DNA of 64,000 nt from Roseburia_C amylophila (lineage in GTDB: Bacteria > Bacillota > Clostridia > Lachnospirales > Lachnospiraceae), in assembly GCF_025567465.1 (NCBI RefSeq), contig NZ_JAOQKI010000004.1:1-64000 (forward strand). Direction: 5' to 3'. The notes under the pieces are model-generated. The model searched no databases. It was not told where the DNA came from and worked only from the letters and a program-made list of their open reading frames with translations. This document shows, one piece after another, positions 60,979-64,000 of this stretch (the stretch's first letter is position 1; each line of letters starts with the position of its first letter). Position numbers and translations under genes: made by a program.

Positions 60979-61743
60979 ATGGATGTATATTATGAACTGT
61001 TAAAAAAGCCGGTATTTACATTAAATGATGTGAATCAGTTTTATCAGAATATGGAATCAGCCTGTTCAGCAGTTCGACGGTTGTTGAATAAGGGGCGCAT
61101 TGTTCGGATAAAAAAGAATATGTACACTTGTATAAGTGGAGAAACAGATAGTCCTGTTGCAAACAAGTACCAGATAGGATGTGCTATTACGGAATCATCA
61201 TATATATCGCATCATACAGCAATGGAATATTATGGCATGGGTGACCAGGTGTATTATGATATATATGTTTCGTCTAAAACACCATTTAAAGAGTTTGAAT
61301 TTGACGGCTATAATTATTGCTATATTGCCTCGAAGTGTGATATCGGTATTGAAGAGATTATGTACAGTGGTGGTATACGGGTGACAACTAAGGAGAGGAC
61401 AGTTGTTGACAGTATAAAAGATATGGACAAAATAGCCGGCATTGAGGAGGTAATAGCAGATATAGAAGCAGTGACATACTTACAGGAAAAACGTTTGTTA
61501 CAGTATCTGCAAGCGTATCATAATCAGTTCCTGTATCAAAAGACAGGGTACCTGCTTTTGGCGTATCAAAATAAACTCGGATTAAGTGATGATTTTTTTG
61601 AATTTTGCAGGGGAAAAATCGGGAAAAGTAAGCGATATCTGACGAAGGAAATGACGGGTGGAAAATATGATAACAGTTGGAAGCTGGTTGTTCCAAATGA
61701 TATATATGGCATGAAAAATGGGGTGTTAGATGATAGCATATAA
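60979..61743 (+). CDS. abiEi: AbiEi-family type IV antitoxin / transcriptional autorepressor
   Basis: AbiEi neutralises the AbiEii nucleotidyltransferase toxin without binding it and represses the operon. The 254-residue protein has an N-terminal winged helix (about 1-50; VFTLNDVNQFYQ, SACSAVRRLLNKGRIVRIKKNMYTC, split by the turn) and the AbiEi C-terminal domain, with SYISHHTAMEYYGM and RVTTKERTVVDSI typical of the family. The toxin gene overlaps its last 14 bases. The AT-rich, tyrosine-rich composition stands out from the surrounding housekeeping genes and suggests transfer. Confidence 0.9.
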   Translation: MDVYYELLKKPVFTLNDVNQFYQNMESACSAVRRLLNKGRIVRIKKNMYTCISGETDSPVANKYQIGCAITESSYISHHTAMEYYGMGDQVYYDIYVSSKTPFKEFEFDGYNYCYIASKCDIGIEEIMYSGGIRVTTKERTVVDSIKDMDKIAGIEEVIADIEAVTYLQEKRLLQYLQAYHNQFLYQKTGYLLLAYQNKLGLSDDFFEFCRGKIGKSKRYLTKEMTGGKYDNSWKLVVPNDIYGMKNGVLDDSI

Positions 61744-62710
61744 TAAGATTGAATTAGAAAAAGCGGCAAAACAGGCAGGATTTGTCAGAGATACATTTGA
61801 AAAAGTGCTACGGTTGAAAGAAGTTTTGAAATATATTAACAGTGATGCGTATTTAAGGGAGCATTTAGCGTTAAAAGGCGGTACTGCAATTAATATGACA
61901 ATATTCAATCTGCCACGTTTGTCAGTAGATATTGATTTAGATTTTACTCCGAACTTATCCAAAGATGATACGCAGATGCATAGAAAACAGATTACGGAAC
62001 AATTGTGTGAATATATGGAAGAATCAGGGTATTACCGGTCTGAATCATCAAGATATAGCCATAGTTTAGATGCATTTTTGTTTTTGTATCAAAATGCAGG
62101 CGGAAATAGGGATAATATCAAGGTGGAAATCAATTATTTCTTGCGGTCACATTTGTTTGAACCGACAAAACGGAGGATTGTGACGGATATGTTTCAGGAA
62201 GATGTGATGATTCGAACATTACATCCGATGGAAATTTTTGCTGCCAAGGCAAATGCATTAATGAGCAGGGCTGCAGCGAGGAACTTATATGATTTCAATA
62301 ATATGATAACATATGGTTTATTTGGAAAAGAGGAAGAAATTCTTCTACGAAAATGTATTATATTTTATGCTTCAGTATCAGCAGAAGTAATTAACAGGAA
62401 TTTTGACACATCTGCAATTGATGGCTTGAATTTTACGAAAATCAGGAGAGATTTGTTTCCGGTTTTGAGGAAGAAAGATAATTTTAATCTGGAAGAGAGA
62501 AAGAAGAAGGCAAAAACATATATACAGGAACTTATGATGTTGACACCAGAAGAAAGAGAATATTTAGAGGCATTTGAAAGAAAAGAGTATAGACCAGAGT
62601 TGTTGTTTGATGATAAAATAATTTTAGATAATATTTGTAGTCATCCTATGGCAATATGGAAAATGAAAGAACAGAAGGAAAAGGAGCATAACCATGCAGA
62701 CAGACATTAA
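61730..62710 (+). CDS. abiEii: AbiEii/AbiGii-family nucleotidyltransferase toxin
   Basis: AbiEii is a DNA-polymerase-beta-like nucleotidyltransferase; relatives block translation by adding nucleotides to tRNA 3' ends, causing growth arrest on phage infection. Motif I is LALKGGTAINM (about 47-57) with the metal-binding set SVDIDLDF at 65-72, followed by a conserved Lys region (EIFAAKANALMSRAAARNLYDF). The natural end is probably near HPMAIWKMK. The final 14 or so residues are encoded by the duplicated DNA shared with 60685-60730, and its stop lies inside the next gene. GGGGTG precedes the ATG. Confidence 0.9.
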   Translation: MIAYNKIELEKAAKQAGFVRDTFEKVLRLKEVLKYINSDAYLREHLALKGGTAINMTIFNLPRLSVDIDLDFTPNLSKDDTQMHRKQITEQLCEYMEESGYYRSESSRYSHSLDAFLFLYQNAGGNRDNIKVEINYFLRSHLFEPTKRRIVTDMFQEDVMIRTLHPMEIFAAKANALMSRAAARNLYDFNNMITYGLFGKEEEILLRKCIIFYASVSAEVINRNFDTSAIDGLNFTKIRRDLFPVLRKKDNFNLEERKKKAKTYIQELMMLTPEEREYLEAFERKEYRPELLFDDKIILDNICSHPMAIWKMKEQKEKEHNHADRH

Positions 62711-62780
62711 CGCAGCATATTTTAAAAGCATCATTGACCAGGACCGTTGTTCTGTTGTGATATGTAATTTAAAGCATGAA
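62667..62780. repeat. right copy of 114-bp direct repeat
   Basis: Counterpart of 60685-60798. It encodes the end of AbiEii in one frame and the start of the PAS gene in another, so the toxin/PAS junction lies within or at the left edge of the repeat. Confidence 0.92.
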
Positions 62781-63077
62781 ATTATTTATATGAATCCAAC
62801 TGCCGTAAAAAGCTATGAGAAATGGGGCGGTGAAAGCCTTGTTGGAAGAAGCCTTTTAAACTGCCATAATGAAGAATCGCAAAAACGCATCCAGCAGGTA
62901 ATCGACTGGTTCGCAGCAGATGAAAGCCACAATCTCATCTATACCTCCCATAACGTGAAGCAGAATAAAGATGTGTATATGGTTGCTTTAAGGGATGCCG
63001 AAGAAAAGCTGATTGGCTACTATGAGAAGCACGAATTCAGAAATGCGGAAACCATGGAAAAATATGATTTGTGGTAA
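62694..63077 (+). CDS. PAS-domain protein
   Basis: A 127-residue single-domain PAS protein. It shows the PAS core pattern SVVICNLKHEIIYMNPTA at the N-terminus, then GESLVGRSLLNCHNEES, the F-helix with RIQQVIDWF and the C-terminal strands VYMVALRDAEEKLIGYYEKHEF. No output domain is attached, so it would act as a ligand-binding or dimerising module. Its ATG, 7 bases after AAGGAG, lies 17 bases inside the abiEii stop, so it is now coupled to the toxin gene. An equivalent start exists in the remnant at 60712. Confidence 0.82.
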   Translation: MQTDINAAYFKSIIDQDRCSVVICNLKHEIIYMNPTAVKSYEKWGGESLVGRSLLNCHNEESQKRIQQVIDWFAADESHNLIYTSHNVKQNKDVYMVALRDAEEKLIGYYEKHEFRNAETMEKYDLW

Positions 63078-63116
63078 AATGGAATATAGGAAAATGAGAT
63101 AGCTTCATATCATAAA

Positions 63117-63153
63117 TAGAGCGGTACATCGACAAAGGTGTATCGCTCTATTT
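63117..63153. terminator. right copy of the duplicated terminator (bidirectional)
   Basis: This stem is identical to 60810-60846. It ends the PAS gene on the plus strand and overlaps the stop codon of the convergent XRE gene on the minus strand. Confidence 0.85.
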
Positions 63154-63321
63154 AAATTCAATAATATCATTTGGAGTACATCCTATAATGGTGCAGAGCT
63201 TTTCCAAGGTGAGTACAGTAATATTTTTGTTGTGTTTTAATCCATCCAGAGTTTTATTATCAATGCCCATCTTTAGAAGCTGGTATTGGGATATCTTTTT
63301 GGACTTCATAGTATTCCACAA
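63148..63321 (-). pseudogene. N-terminally truncated XRE-family HTH regulator
   Basis: The reading frame encodes LWNTMKSKKISQYQLLK followed by MGIDNKTLDGLKHNKNITVL and CTIIGCTPNDIIEF, a compact Cro/CI-type helix-turn-helix of about 65 residues in this subfamily. The usual first six or seven residues (of the type MISYxP before LWNT) are missing; upstream codons belong to another gene on the opposite strand. A residual start at the internal ATG (63309) would give 53 residues but has no visible ribosome site. I class it as broken, although a short functional form is conceivable. Confidence 0.65.
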
Positions 63322-63676
63322 ATTAGCAGAAAGCAAATTATCAAAGAATTTAGAAGGGGAAGCAGGTTTCCCGGATTTTGTTGTGCTGGAAAGGAAGAAA
63401 AGTCGAGATGCAGCTAAATATGGGTGCATAGAAGCAAAACGACCGTATGATAATATGGAGATAACAGAGCAGATAGAAGGACACCTTAATTCTTATGGAA
63501 AAGTGATTTATACAAATGGACTCGTATGGAAGTTTTATAAAGAGAAAAAAGAAAACGAAAAAGTTTATACTGTAGGAAGCATCAAGTCAAAGAATAAGCA
63601 GGCTATAATCTGGGAGCCGGTAGATAACTGGTATGAACTGATGAGCTTTTTAGAGGACTGGGATTGGAAATCATAA
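63320..63676 (+). pseudogene. 5'-truncated nuclease-like gene (PD-(D/E)xK type)
   Basis: From about 63320 the plus frame encodes roughly 118 residues that look real: EGEAGFPDFVVLERKKS, YGCIEAKRPYD, GHLNSYGKVIYTNGLVWKFY and ELMSFLEDW. This resembles the N-terminal nuclease part of type I or IIG restriction proteins, with a PD...ExK core (PDFVVL ... CIEAK). The frame 5' of this point is antisense to the XRE gene and there is no proper start, and the long C-terminal part of such proteins is absent. It is best explained as a gene fragment left by rearrangement. Confidence 0.6.
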
Positions 63677-63708
63677 GATAGGGTTGCCATAGAAAAAGGC
63701 AAAAAACC

Positions 63709-63750
63709 AGGCATATCACACGACAATAGATAGCAGTGTGATATGCCTTT
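63709..63750. terminator. bidirectional terminator
   Basis: AGGCATATCACAC (63709-63721) pairs perfectly over 13 bp with GTGTGATATGCCT (63736-63748), with T-rich sequence on both outer sides. It ends the tautomerase gene on the minus strand. Confidence 0.88.
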
Positions 63751-63759
63751 TCTAGTCCC

Positions 63760-64000
63760 CTAGAAGTTACTGTCATTCCATCCCCAGTCTTCAGTCGGGA
63801 AGTAAGCAACATAGATTCGTTTCTTCGGAATACCAAGCTCATTTTCTAAGAGCGTGCAGACTTTTCTTGTCATAAGATTCATCTGCGGCTTGGTCGGATA
63901 ACCGTAGCATTTCACTTCTACATAAGCAATGTCTTTGGTGCTTCCTAGAAAGCAAAGAGAAGCATTCCCCTCGAACCCGGTCATCACCCAGTTTTCACCT
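63760..64000 (-). CDS. MIF-type tautomerase (phenylpyruvate tautomerase-related), partial
   Basis: The gene continues past the right edge of the window. The visible C-terminal 80 or so residues read ENWVMTGFEGNASLCF, then YVEVKCYGYPT, CTLLENELGIPKKRIYVAYF and the diagnostic terminus DWGWNDSNF. Bacterial MIF homologues are small trimeric tautomerases, about 115 residues, whose N-terminal proline is catalytic; that residue is outside the window, so activity cannot be judged. Confidence 0.85.
   Translation of the reverse strand, partial: GENWVMTGFEGNASLCFLGSTKDIAYVEVKCYGYPTKPQMNLMTRKVCTLLENELGIPKKRIYVAYFPTEDWGWNDSNF

Noticed and set aside
60810..63153. The identical 37-base repeats as attachment sites of an integrated element
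   Set aside because: They coincide with a terminator of the duplicated PAS gene and no integrase or excisionase gene lies between them, so gene duplication explains them better.

Overview
The window looks like a chromosome segment from a low-to-moderate GC, spore-forming Firmicute, most likely a clostridial Lachnospiraceae-type anaerobe. This rests on gene content: the spore protease gene gpr and spoIIP, an HrcA/CIRCE heat-shock operon, ireB-ruvX, RNase J, a giant double-ASKHA 2-hydroxyacyl-CoA dehydratase activase-like protein, strong AGGAGG-type ribosome binding sites and TTG/GTG starts. No rRNA, tRNA, CRISPR array, integrase or transposase was found. Nothing was run against a database; families were named by recognition of motifs.

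Layout, left to right. (1) 1-8.8 kb: htpG on the minus strand behind its own CIRCE element; a polyprenol-type glycosyltransferase and the giant activase (minus); then a rhomboid-fold membrane protein with a zinc-ribbon-like tail. (2) 8.8-12.9 kb: glnS, a DUF2225 zinc protein and a MocR/PdxR-type regulator. (3) 12.9-20.6 kb: arginine biosynthesis, argG divergent from argC-GNAT-argJ-argB-argD, with ArgR-box-like palindromes over the shared intergenic region, followed by a solute-binding-like protein. (4) 20.6-28 kb: a ComEA-like lipoprotein, a PhoB-type response regulator and kinase, a double-GerMN lipoprotein, ComEC and holA. (5) 28-33.2 kb: rpsT (minus), gpr, spoIIP, and an MBOAT acyltransferase with an SGNH hydrolase. 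(6) 33.2-46.4 kb: lepA-hemW, then CIRCE-hrcA-grpE-dnaK-dnaJ, an orphan coiled-coil J-domain protein, prmA-rsmE, a cysteine desulfurase and thiI. (7) 46.5-54.8 kb: an HPr-like protein lacking the catalytic histidine (minus), mtaB, ireB-ruvX-DUF1292, RNase J, ylbF, an MltG-like stub, trmR-trhP and a lactonase. (8) 54.8-60 kb: an ECF S-component plus coaBC behind a structured leader, aroC (minus), tgt and yajC. (9) 60-64 kb: an accessory patch.

The accessory patch is the most unusual part. An AbiEi/AbiEii toxin-antitoxin pair sits between two copies of the start of a small PAS-domain gene. The left copy is a 29-codon remnant joined directly to a second copy of the gene's terminator; the right copy is intact and overlaps the toxin stop codon. 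The last residues of the toxin are read from the duplicated DNA. Upstream is an orphan MntA-like nucleotidyltransferase. Downstream is a scar where a truncated XRE regulator abuts, head to head, a truncated nuclease-like gene, and the window ends inside a MIF-type tautomerase gene. This looks like repeated gain and loss of small defence modules at one locus.

Expression signals worth noting: a holA promoter placed so that the mRNA should be leaderless, a comEC gene with a strong Shine-Dalgarno but no ATG/GTG/TTG at the expected start, a perfect hairpin covering the ribosome binding site of the ComEA-like gene, and two CIRCE operators that place htpG with hrcA-grpE-dnaK-dnaJ under HrcA.
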